NCBI GenBank assembly: GCA_035934535.1
Contig: DASYXS010000035.1
Coordinates: 1-25,948 of the forward strand
DNA from: DASSJF01 sp035934535
GTDB lineage: Bacteria; Sysuimicrobiota; Sysuimicrobiia; Sysuimicrobiales; Segetimicrobiaceae
DNA length: 25,948 nucleotides
Reading direction: 5' to 3'
The notes below the pieces were generated by a model. It saw nothing but the letters and a program-made list of their open reading frames with translations. It was not told the origin of the DNA and made no database searches. Positions 1-7,513 of this stretch are shown here, piece by piece; position 1 is the stretch's first letter, and each line of letters starts with the position of its first letter. The position numbers and the translations under genes are program-made.

Positions 1-1
1 T

Positions 2-505
2 CCCCCGGCGAGAATGGGGACGCGCGGCCGGCTCACCCCACGGCACGTGCAGACGTTGCAGGCGCTGGGCCACCGCGTCGGCTCCCACGGACTTACCGAT
101 GCTCCCATCGTCGCCGGCACGGCCGACGTGTTGCGCCGCGAACTCGGCGAGTCGAAGGCGATCCTCGAGGGCTGGATCGGCGCTCCGGTGGCGTACTTTG
201 CGCCGCCGGGGGGACGCCTCGGCGCGTACGCACGCCGGGCCCTCCCCGAGTTCGGGTACGTCGCGTCGCGCTCCATGCGATGGGGCCTCTACGGCGCGCA
301 CGACGACCGTTTTTCCATTCCCTGCATTCCGGTCACTGAATATACCCTCGCGCTGGGATGGGTTCGGCACGCCGCGACCGCCCACCGTATCGCTCCGTCG
401 ATGCGGCCGGCGACGGTCCTCCGGCGCATACTTCCAGATCCGGTTCGCGCATACGTGCGCCGGATGTTGCACACGCCGTTTGTGGTAGGAGATCGCGCGC
501 GATGA
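2..505 (+). CDS. Polysaccharide deacetylase, C-terminal part (5' end outside window)
   Basis: The reading frame is open to the left edge, so this is the C-terminal part (about 167 residues) of a NodB-type carbohydrate esterase (CE4 family). These enzymes remove N- or O-acetyl groups from cell-surface polysaccharides. The segment GSHGLTD matches the second NodB metal-binding motif (usually SH.LTH), followed by the typical ELGESKAILE helix and the FAPPGG motif (usually F.PP.G). The second histidine of the SHxxxH motif is Asp here. The rest of the catalytic domain, including the Asp-Asp motif, lies upstream. The stop overlaps the start of the next glycosyltransferase gene by 4 nt (ATGA), which ties it to the polysaccharide operon. 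The family call is solid; whether it is active is uncertain because of the His-to-Asp change. Confidence 0.8.
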   Translation, partial: PPARMGTRGRLTPRHVQTLQALGHRVGSHGLTDAPIVAGTADVLRRELGESKAILEGWIGAPVAYFAPPGGRLGAYARRALPEFGYVASRSMRWGLYGAHDDRFSIPCIPVTEYTLALGWVRHAATAHRIAPSMRPATVLRRILPDPVRAYVRRMLHTPFVVGDRAR

Positions 506-1731
506 AGATTCTTCTCTCCGCATATGCCTGTGAACCCCGAAAGGGCTCGGAGCCCGGGGTGGGTTGGAACGCGGTGCGGGTGCTGGCAGCGAATCACGAT
601 GTCTGGGTCTTGACGCGGGCGAACAACCGACCCGCGATTGAGGCCGCGCTGGCCGACGAGCCGCTGCCGCGCGTTCAGTTTGTGTACTACGACCTGCCCG
701 GCTGGGCGCGGTGGTGGAAGCGAGGCGCCGCCGGGGTGCAGATCTACTACTACTTGTGGCAGCTCGCGATCTATCCCATTGCGCGGCGCCTCCAGCGCCG
801 GGTCGGATTTGACGTCGCGCACCACATTACGTTCGGCAAGTACTGGGCACCAAGTCTTCTGTGGCGCCTTCCCGTCCCGTTTCTCTGGGGGCCGGTGGGG
901 GGAGGAGAGTCCGCCCCGAGGCCGTTCTGGCGCGATTTCGGCGTCCGCGGACGGCTGTTCGAGACGTGGCGCGAGACGGCGCGGTGGTGCGGCGAGCACG
1001 ATCCGCTCGTCCGGCTCACCGCCCGCCGGTCGGCCCTCGCGCTTGCGAAGGCGGCAGACACCGCCGCCCGGCTTCTCGTCCTGGGCGCGCGGGACGTCGA
1101 GGTGTATTCGGAGGGCGGCCTGCTCATGGCCGACCTCGCCCATCTCGCGCACTGTGCGGAGCCGCCATCCGAGGGACTGCGGTTCTGCGCCATCGGGCGC
1201 CTGCTGCACCTGAAAGGATTCCATCTCGGCCTGCGGGCGTTCGCGCGCGCGCGCATTCCCGAAGCCGAGTACTGGATCATCGGCGATGGGCCGGAGCGCC
1301 GGCGCCTGGAGGCCGAGGCCTCCGCGCTCGGTGTTGCGGACCGTGTGCGGTTTTGGGGCTGGCTGTCCCACGCCGACACTCTGCGCCGGCTCGAGGAAGT
1401 CCACGTGCTCGTTCACCCGACGCTGCACGATTCCGGGGGCGGCGTCACGCTGGAGGCGATGGCGATCGGACGGCCTGTGATCTGCCTCGACCTCGGCGGC
1501 CCGTCTGCTCAGGTCGTCGACGGCACCGGCGTCAAGGTGACCGGGCGCGATCCGGATCAAGCGGTGCGGGATCTCGCGCGCAGCATGAGGCAGGTAGCGG
1601 ACGATCCCGCCCTGCGTACGCAAATGGGCGAGGCCGGCCGGCGGCGCAGCCGCGAGGCCTACGCCTGGGCAAACCAGGGGCCGATCCTCGAGGCGTACTA
1701 TCGCCGCGCGATTAGGAACGGGAATGGCTAG
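502..1731 (+). CDS. GT4-family glycosyltransferase
   Basis: 409-residue retaining glycosyltransferase of the GT-B fold, GT4 family. It should transfer a sugar from a nucleotide sugar to a lipid-linked oligosaccharide on the cytoplasmic face of the membrane. The N-terminus (MKILLSAYACEP..GSEPGVGWN) is the acceptor-side Rossmann domain with its glycine-rich loop. The C-terminal half carries IGRLLHLKGF, IIGDGPERRRLE and the donor-site segment HDSGGGVTLEAMAIGRP. The start at 502 overlaps the previous stop by 4 nt (ATGA) and has a purine-rich ribosome site (TAGGAG) about ten bases upstream. An in-frame start at 358 would extend far into the deacetylase and add residues unlike the family, so I rejected it. 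The sugar specificity cannot be read from sequence. Confidence 0.9.
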   Translation: MKILLSAYACEPRKGSEPGVGWNAVRVLAANHDVWVLTRANNRPAIEAALADEPLPRVQFVYYDLPGWARWWKRGAAGVQIYYYLWQLAIYPIARRLQRRVGFDVAHHITFGKYWAPSLLWRLPVPFLWGPVGGGESAPRPFWRDFGVRGRLFETWRETARWCGEHDPLVRLTARRSALALAKAADTAARLLVLGARDVEVYSEGGLLMADLAHLAHCAEPPSEGLRFCAIGRLLHLKGFHLGLRAFARARIPEAEYWIIGDGPERRRLEAEASALGVADRVRFWGWLSHADTLRRLEEVHVLVHPTLHDSGGGVTLEAMAIGRPVICLDLGGPSAQVVDGTGVKVTGRDPDQAVRDLARSMRQVADDPALRTQMGEAGRRRSREAYAWANQGPILEAYYRRAIRNGNG

Positions 1732-3076
1732 CGAGGCGCGGCGCCTCCACGTCCGGCCGCCTGCACGGCGGGAGTCGCGGAGGGTTTCCCCCGCGGCCGT
1801 TCCGGCCGTGGAGATCGGGACGGTGCCCTTCGCCTGGACGGCATTTTGGTTCTGGATCGGACTGGATCCCGGCCTCTCCGTGTTGATGCGCAGAGGCCTC
1901 ATCCTGCACGACATCCTCTCGATCGGCGTTATCAGCCTCCTGGCCGGGTGGGTGGTGCTCGGGAACGCCCGGCTGACCGCATTCGGCGCCGGCGGCGTCG
2001 GTGCGCTCGTGGTCGCAATCAACGCCGTCAACATCGTATCCGTGCTCGTCTCGCCCGTGACGTTCGCCAGCCCGGCCCGCATCTACGGGCCGCTAGTGTC
2101 GTGGATCGCCGCCAGCGTCCTCGTCACGACGCTCGTGCGAGGCCGGGCCGGCGGGGAGCTCCTCACTCGGATGGGTGCGGCGTTCGTGACGGGGACCATC
2201 GTGACGGTCCTGTCGCCCATCGCCGTGTACCATCTGGACTTCCTCGCGGTCAGGTACGGCTTGAGCGTGCTCGATCCGAATACGGTCGGCTTCCGCGCCG
2301 TTGTGGCGCTCATGTTCGTGCTCGGAGGCGGCGTTGCCCGGCGGGTCGACCGGTTGCGGGCGTGGCTCGCGGCGTTGTTTGTTACGATGCTCATTCTTTC
2401 GTTCAGCAAGACGGCCATCGTCGGGGCCGCGGCCGGTCTTCTCGCGCTGTGGATGTTCTCCGGCCGCCGGGTCAGCCTTGGAAGGAGGTGGTACCTCCAA
2501 CTCATCGCGGTGGCGATTCCCGTGGCGATCTTCTGGAGCCGGCTGGTGGCCGAGTATACGGCGTACATCGGCAACGCTCAGGAGTTCGACACCTTGAGCG
2601 GGCGGACGGTCTTATGGCAACTCGTTCTGGATCTCTCCTCCGCTCACCCATGGCTGGGCTACGGGTTCCAGACATTCCGGGATGTCATCGCCCCCTACAG
2701 CAGCATCTGGGGGAATTCGCTTATCGTACACGCGCACAATGCCTACCTGACCGCCCTCCTGCAGACCGGTTACCTCGGCACCGGCCTCTTCGTCCTCATG
2801 GTCGTGACGATGATCTGGCAGTTCGTCCGGCTCGCGTGCCGGCCGCGCCTGCCGCACGTTGCCCTGTGGATGGCGCTCGTCCTCATTCTCCTGATCCGGT
2901 CGTGGACGGAGGGAACATTCGCGGCCAGCACCCCCGAGTTCGCGATGCTTGCCGCGCTTGCGATGATCGGCGGACGACTCCTGTCCGATGAACCGCAGCC
3001 TGACGCCGCACGCTCGCCCGGTGTCAGGCGAATGCCCAGCCGGCCCGGGGCGCCCAGAGAGCGGTGGGCCGGATGA
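1724..3076 (+). CDS. O-antigen ligase / Wzy-like polysaccharide polymerase, multi-pass membrane protein
   Basis: 450-residue integral membrane protein with about 11-12 hydrophobic segments. It carries the Wzy_C/O-antigen ligase signature in the second half: SGRTVLWQL, then HPWLGYG, a periplasmic or external loop, and the HAHNAYLTALLQTGYLGTG segment with its conserved His-Asn. Members of this family either polymerise undecaprenyl-linked repeat units (Wzy) or ligate glycans to an acceptor (WaaL, PglL); sequence alone does not separate these. The start overlaps the preceding GT4 gene by 8 nt, and the stop overlaps the glycoside hydrolase start by 4 nt. Within the operon it is the only candidate for the polymerisation or ligation step. 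The C-terminal 40 residues are polar and Pro/Arg-rich. Confidence 0.85.
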   Translation: MASEARRLHVRPPARRESRRVSPAAVPAVEIGTVPFAWTAFWFWIGLDPGLSVLMRRGLILHDILSIGVISLLAGWVVLGNARLTAFGAGGVGALVVAINAVNIVSVLVSPVTFASPARIYGPLVSWIAASVLVTTLVRGRAGGELLTRMGAAFVTGTIVTVLSPIAVYHLDFLAVRYGLSVLDPNTVGFRAVVALMFVLGGGVARRVDRLRAWLAALFVTMLILSFSKTAIVGAAAGLLALWMFSGRRVSLGRRWYLQLIAVAIPVAIFWSRLVAEYTAYIGNAQEFDTLSGRTVLWQLVLDLSSAHPWLGYGFQTFRDVIAPYSSIWGNSLIVHAHNAYLTALLQTGYLGTGLFVLMVVTMIWQFVRLACRPRLPHVALWMALVLILLIRSWTEGTFAASTPEFAMLAALAMIGGRLLSDEPQPDAARSPGVRRMPSRPGAPRERWAG

Positions 3077-4404
3077 CGAAGCGGGCGCGTGCGGGGCGGC
3101 GCTCGCCGTATCGTACGGCCGTCGCGGCCGCGGCCTGTCTTTTCGCCGTCGCGGCCGCGGCGGCACCTCACGGGGTTGCGTCGAACCCGGCGGCCGCGGG
3201 CGCGGCTTTCGACGGGCGGCTTGCGCCGCCCGCAGGACCTGTTCCTCCGGCGCTGTTCGGCCTGAACGTGATCAACCTGGAATGGGGGGCCGGGTGGCCG
3301 ACCGTGCCGTTTTACGGATGGCGCACCGGGCATTCGTCGTGGTGGCATCTCGAGCCGGCCCGCGATCAGTGGCAGTTCGGACAACTGGACCGGGACGTCG
3401 CGCTCGCCCAACGCCACCATGTGGAGCTGCTGCTCATTCTCGACTCAACCCCGACCTGGGCGTCGGCCCGTCCGGGCGAACCGGGATGTTGCGGATCGCA
3501 CGCCCCGCCCGGCAAGAACGCCGAGGCCGCGCGCTTGGAGGACTGGCAACGCTATGTCCGGACGGTGGCCGCGCGCTACCGCGGGCGCGTCCACGCCTAT
3601 GAGTTGTGGAACGAGCCGAACGAGGGGTTTTTCACGGGAACCGTCGCCGCGCTGGTCGAGCTCGACCGGGTCGCGTACCAGGCCCTCAAGCAGGTGGATC
3701 CCGCGATCACCGTGGTGTCGCCGGCGTTCACCTGGCACGGCGGGGAGGGCGTGCGATACCTCGACCGTTACCTGGCCCTCGGCGGGGCGCAGTACGCCGA
3801 CGCTGTTGGATTCCATTTCTATGTCGCGCCGCGGCCGCCCGAGGCGATGCTGCCGCGGATCCAAGCCGCGGAGGACGTGCTCGCGAAGCACGGCGTCGCC
3901 GGCAAGCCCCTCTGGAACACGGAGACGGGCTGGAACATCCTCAACCATGACAAGAATCCCGCGCCCGAAGAGTTTGCCGGAAAGCCGCTGACGGACGTGG
4001 AGGCCGCGGGCGTCGTTGCCCGCAGCTACCTGCTGTCATGGGCGGCCGGTGTCGCGCGTCTGTACTGGTACACATGGGGCGATCAGGCCATGGCCCTCAA
4101 CGAGTACGATGGGAGGACCCCCAAACTCGCGGCGACGGCGTACGCCGTGGCGCAGCGGTGGCTGATCGGTGCGCGCGTCACGTCCTGCGCGTCGGACGCG
4201 GCCGGGACGTGGGTGTGCGAGCTGGCGCGAACAGGCGGGCCGGCGCGCGTATTGTGGAATCCTGGGCGGACCGTCGAGTATACGGTGCCCGGGGCGTGGG
4301 ACGTTCGGCGGATCGAGACGGTCGCCGGTACTGCCTCCGCGCCCGCCGCCGCGTCGCTCACGGTCGGTCCTTCTCCCGTCCTGCTGGAGGGTGCCGCGCC
4401 GTGA
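3073..4404 (+). CDS. Secreted glycoside hydrolase (GH39/GH5-like TIM barrel, PslG-like)
   Basis: 443-residue retaining glycoside hydrolase of clan A type. The N-terminus has basic residues followed by a hydrophobic Ala/Val-rich core and small residues, a convincing signal peptide, so the enzyme should act outside the cytoplasmic membrane. The acid/base glutamate is E181 in YELWNEPNEG and the nucleophile is E284 in WNTETGW, about 100 residues later as expected for GH39/GH5-type barrels. The last 80 residues look like a small beta-rich tail domain. The start at 3073 overlaps the previous stop by 4 nt (ATGA). A secreted hydrolase inside a polysaccharide operon parallels PslG of the Pseudomonas Psl locus, suggesting trimming or release of the polymer made by its neighbours. 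The substrate is unknown. Confidence 0.8.
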   Translation: MTKRARAGRRSPYRTAVAAAACLFAVAAAAAPHGVASNPAAAGAAFDGRLAPPAGPVPPALFGLNVINLEWGAGWPTVPFYGWRTGHSSWWHLEPARDQWQFGQLDRDVALAQRHHVELLLILDSTPTWASARPGEPGCCGSHAPPGKNAEAARLEDWQRYVRTVAARYRGRVHAYELWNEPNEGFFTGTVAALVELDRVAYQALKQVDPAITVVSPAFTWHGGEGVRYLDRYLALGGAQYADAVGFHFYVAPRPPEAMLPRIQAAEDVLAKHGVAGKPLWNTETGWNILNHDKNPAPEEFAGKPLTDVEAAGVVARSYLLSWAAGVARLYWYTWGDQAMALNEYDGRTPKLAATAYAVAQRWLIGARVTSCASDAAGTWVCELARTGGPARVLWNPGRTVEYTVPGAWDVRRIETVAGTASAPAAASLTVGPSPVLLEGAAP

Positions 4405-5663
4405 GAGTGCTGATCCTTCACAACGCCTACCGCCAGTTCGGCGGGGAGGATGCGGCGGTGGCCCGGGAGCGGGCCATGCTGGCGGCGGCGGGCCACGACG
4501 TGCACTTCTACGGCGTCTCGAACGCCGGCGTTCGGCGGCCATGGGAACATCTCGCGGCTGCCGTCCAGGCACCTTACGCCGTCGGCGCGCGCGTGCGCGT
4601 CGGGCGGGAGATCGCCCGCTTCCGCCCGGACGTGGTGCACGTGCACAACTTCTTTCCGCTTCTCTCTCCGGCCGTCTATGACGCCTGCCGTGCGCGGCGT
4701 GCGCCGGTCGTCCAGACGCTGCACAACTACCGCATCCAGTGTCTCAACGGGGTTCTCTTTCGCGATGGACGCGCGTGCTCGGACTGCGTCGGCAGGGCGG
4801 TGCCCTGGCCCGGGGTGCTCCACGGATGCTATCGCGACAGCGCGCTGGCCAGCGGACCGGTGGCCGCGATGCTCGTGCTCCACCGCGTTCTCAGGACGTG
4901 GAGTCGCAAAGTCGACGTGTTCATCGTGCCCTCAGAATTCGCCCGGGAGCGACTCGTGGCCGGAGGTCTCCCCGCGGCGAAGATCGCCGTGAAGCCGAAC
5001 TTTGTCGAGCCGGACCCCGGAGTGGGCGGCCATGCCGGCGGCTACGCCATCTACGTCGGACGGCTGTCGGAGGAGAAGGGGGTCGGCACGCTGCTGTCCG
5101 CCTGGCAGGAACTCGGCGGCCGGATCCCGCTGACGATCGTGGGCGACGGTCCGATGGCCTCCGCGGTCGCCCGCGCCGCGTCGCAGACGCCCGGCATCAC
5201 GTGGGAAGGACCGCAGCCGCCCGAACGCACTCTCCGGCTGATGCAGGATGCGCGCGCACTCATCTTCCCCTCGCTCCTCTCCGAGGTGCTGCCCACGGTT
5301 GTTGCCGAGGCGTTCGCCACGGGCCTTCCGGTCATTGTCGCGGCGGGAGGAAGCGCGGCATCGATGGTCAGCGACGGTCGGACCGGGCTCCACGCCGCCG
5401 CCGGCGATCCGCGCGACCTCGCCGCCAAGGTCAGGCGGCTGTGGGATCGTTTCCGCGAGGCGAGGGCGATGGGCCGCGCTGCGCGAGGTGAGTTTGAACG
5501 GTCGTATACTGCGGCGCGCAGCCGCGAGGCGCTGATGGAGATCTACACGCTGGCGGCCGAGCGCAACATCGCGCGCCAAACCGGTCGCCGCGTGGGGCCG
5601 GGCGGGCTGCTTTCGCGGGCCAGCGGATCGATGTTCAGGATGCCCGACACGCGTCCACGGTGA
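4401..5663 (+). CDS. GT4-family glycosyltransferase
   Basis: 420-residue GT-B glycosyltransferase. It begins VRVLILHNAYRQFGGED, where the GGED loop is typical of GT4 enzymes of capsule and O-antigen loci. It contains HVHNFFPLLSP and HNYRIQCLNG in the N-terminal domain, with a cysteine group (ACSDCVG, then HGCY) often seen in this subfamily. The C-terminal domain has YVGRLSEEKGV, IVGDGPM and a clear E-x7-E donor motif in SEVLPTVVAEAF. The GTG start at 4401 overlaps the hydrolase stop by 4 nt (GTGA). It should add one sugar of the repeat unit at the cytoplasmic face. The sugar and linkage cannot be assigned. Confidence 0.9.
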   Translation: MRVLILHNAYRQFGGEDAAVARERAMLAAAGHDVHFYGVSNAGVRRPWEHLAAAVQAPYAVGARVRVGREIARFRPDVVHVHNFFPLLSPAVYDACRARRAPVVQTLHNYRIQCLNGVLFRDGRACSDCVGRAVPWPGVLHGCYRDSALASGPVAAMLVLHRVLRTWSRKVDVFIVPSEFARERLVAGGLPAAKIAVKPNFVEPDPGVGGHAGGYAIYVGRLSEEKGVGTLLSAWQELGGRIPLTIVGDGPMASAVARAASQTPGITWEGPQPPERTLRLMQDARALIFPSLLSEVLPTVVAEAFATGLPVIVAAGGSAASMVSDGRTGLHAAAGDPRDLAAKVRRLWDRFREARAMGRAARGEFERSYTAARSREALMEIYTLAAERNIARQTGRRVGPGGLLSRASGSMFRMPDTRPR

Positions 5664-5689
5664 CGCGAACTACGATCAGGGAGGATGTC

Positions 5690-6685
5690 ATGGTACGCGT
5701 GCTCGTGACAGGCGCCGGGGGATTCATCGGTCATCATCTCGTGAACCTGCTCATCAAACGCGGCTACTGGGTCCGAGGCGTGGATCTCAAGGACCCGGAG
5801 TTCGCGCCGACTGCGGCCCACGAGTTCCTTCGCCTCGACCTTCGCCGGATGGAGAACTGCCTCGTGGCGGCGGACGGAATCGAGGAAGTGTACCACCTGG
5901 CTGCCGACATGGGGGGCATCGGGTACATCACCGCGTTCCACGCCGACATCGCCCGCAACAATACGATGATCAACGTGCACATGCTTGAGGCGGCCAGGGT
6001 GAAGGGCGCCCGGCGGTTTTTGTTCTCCTCCTCGGCATGCGTCTACCCGAGGTTCCTCCAGACGTCCGCGGAGGTCGCCCCACTCCGGGAAACCGACGCG
6101 TACCCCGCGGATCCGGAGGAAGGTTACGGCTGGGAGAAGCTCTTCATGGAGAAGATGTGCCAGTACTATCGGGCTGATCACGGCTTCGAGACCCGCATCG
6201 TTCGTTTTCACAACATCTACGGCCCGCTCGGGACCTACGACGGCGGCAAAGAGAAATCGCCCGCCGCGATCTGCCGCAAGGTCGCGCTCGCCAAGCTGAC
6301 CGGCTCCACGGAAGTGGAGATCTGGGGGGACGGCGAGCAGACCAGGTCCTATTGCTACGTCGACGATTGCGTGATGGGACTCTACAAGCTCCTGCGGTCC
6401 GACTATCCCCATCCGTTGAACCTCGGCACGGATCGGCTGGTGACGATCAACCAGCTGGCGGACATGGTGGCCGGGATCGCCGGTCTCGAGATCACGAAGA
6501 AGCACGTCCCCGGCCCGCAAGGCGTCCGCGGGCGGAACTCCGACAATTCCTGCCTGCGCGAGGTCCTCGGGTGGGAGCCGACCACCCCGCTGGAGGAGGG
6601 ACTCCCGGCGACCTACGCGTGGATCGACGCCCAGGTTCGGGCGGCACACGTCGAGGGGAGGACCGAGGAAATTGTCCTCCGCTAG
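5690..6685 (+). CDS. NAD-dependent epimerase of the GDP-mannose 3,5-epimerase type
   Basis: 331-residue extended SDR enzyme. The N-terminal NAD site is VTGAGGFIGHHL. Features shared specifically with GDP-mannose 3,5-epimerase (GME) are the ADMGGIGYI segment, SSACVYP with the acid/base cysteine (C117), YGWEK (Y146, K150), RFHNIYGPLGTYDGG followed by KEKSPAA (K189, the second acid/base in GME), WGDGEQTRS and PGPQGVRGRNSDN. GME converts GDP-D-mannose to GDP-L-galactose and GDP-L-gulose. All key residues are visible, so this is more specific than a generic UDP-glucose 4-epimerase call. The start at 5690 is chosen because AGGGAGG (5678-5684) sits at ideal spacing; a GTG at 5660 overlapping the previous stop is the alternative. 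Confidence 0.85.
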   Translation: MVRVLVTGAGGFIGHHLVNLLIKRGYWVRGVDLKDPEFAPTAAHEFLRLDLRRMENCLVAADGIEEVYHLAADMGGIGYITAFHADIARNNTMINVHMLEAARVKGARRFLFSSSACVYPRFLQTSAEVAPLRETDAYPADPEEGYGWEKLFMEKMCQYYRADHGFETRIVRFHNIYGPLGTYDGGKEKSPAAICRKVALAKLTGSTEVEIWGDGEQTRSYCYVDDCVMGLYKLLRSDYPHPLNLGTDRLVTINQLADMVAGIAGLEITKKHVPGPQGVRGRNSDNSCLREVLGWEPTTPLEEGLPATYAWIDAQVRAAHVEGRTEEIVLR

Positions 6686-6698
6686 ATCGACCGGAACC

Positions 6699-7511
6699 AT
6701 GCGGGGACGGGAAGCCCGAGCGTTCCGCGGGACGCCGATATCGCCCCGAGCCGCCCGCGTGAACATCCTGGGCGTCGGCGTCAGTCCGATCACGATGGAC
6801 CGTGCCCTGAGGACGTTCGACGACTGGATCGCCCGCCGGGATCCGCACTACGTGTGTGTGACAAACCTGCATGGCATTATCGAAAGCCAGCGCGACCCGC
6901 GCCTTCGGAGCATCCACAACGGGGCCGGACTGGTGACTCCCGACGGAATGCCGCTGGTCTGGGTCAGCAGATTGCTTGGATTCCGGGGAGTGGAGCGGGT
7001 GTACGGCCCCGACCTGCTGCTGGCCATGTGCGGACACTCGGCGCCGCGAGGATACCGGCACTTCTTTTACGGCGGCGCGGCGGGTGTCCCCGCGCAGCTG
7101 GCCGCTACGCTTCGGCGGCGCTTCCCCGACCTCCAGGTCGCGGGGACGTACTCGCCTCCGTTTCGGCCGCTGACGGACGAGGAACAGGCCGAGATTGTCC
7201 GGCTCATCAACGCCGCATCGCCCGACATCGTATGGGTCGGTCTCGGTACGCCGAAGCAAGAACACTGGATGGCCGCGCACACAGGGCGGCTGACGGCCCC
7301 CGTGCTCGCCGGCATCGGCGCCGCGTTCGATTTTCACGCCGGCCGTAAGAAGCAGGCCCCGCGATGGATGCAGCGCAGCGGGCTGGAGTGGTGTTTTCGC
7401 CTCGGCACAGAGCCCCGGCGGCTGTGGCGCCGCTACGCCACGATCATTCCAACGTTCCTGGCCCTGTTCGGGCTTCAGTTCGTCGGCCTGAGGGAGTACA
7501 CGCTTGACTAG
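6699..7511 (+). CDS. WecG/TagA/CpsF-family (GT26) glycosyltransferase
   Basis: About 270 residues, normal for the GT26 family. These enzymes add N-acetylmannosamine, its uronic acid, or other sugars to polyprenyl-diphosphate-linked GlcNAc, making the second sugar of teichoic acid linkers, enterobacterial common antigen or exopolysaccharides. Visible signatures are VTNLHGI, the TPDGMPLVW segment with the family's active-site Asp, FYGGAAG, WVGLGTPKQE.W, GIGAAFDFHAG.K..AP and the C-terminal GLEW.FRLGTEPRRLWRRY, which in TagA contributes membrane association and catalysis. It lies directly before the phosphotransferase that should make its lipid-linked acceptor, with a 2-nt gap. The ATG at 6699 is chosen. 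A TTG at 6672 inside the previous gene and a GTG at 6759 just before the conserved core are alternatives. Confidence 0.88.
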   Translation: MRGREARAFRGTPISPRAARVNILGVGVSPITMDRALRTFDDWIARRDPHYVCVTNLHGIIESQRDPRLRSIHNGAGLVTPDGMPLVWVSRLLGFRGVERVYGPDLLLAMCGHSAPRGYRHFFYGGAAGVPAQLAATLRRRFPDLQVAGTYSPPFRPLTDEEQAEIVRLINAASPDIVWVGLGTPKQEHWMAAHTGRLTAPVLAGIGAAFDFHAGRKKQAPRWMQRSGLEWCFRLGTEPRRLWRRYATIIPTFLALFGLQFVGLREYTLD

Positions 7512-7513
7512 GG

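Noticed and set aside
289..2082. 597-codon open frame on the minus strand opposite the deacetylase and glycosyltransferase genes
   Set aside because: It is antisense to clear conserved proteins, its translation is Arg/Pro-rich without motifs, and such frames are common in GC-rich DNA.
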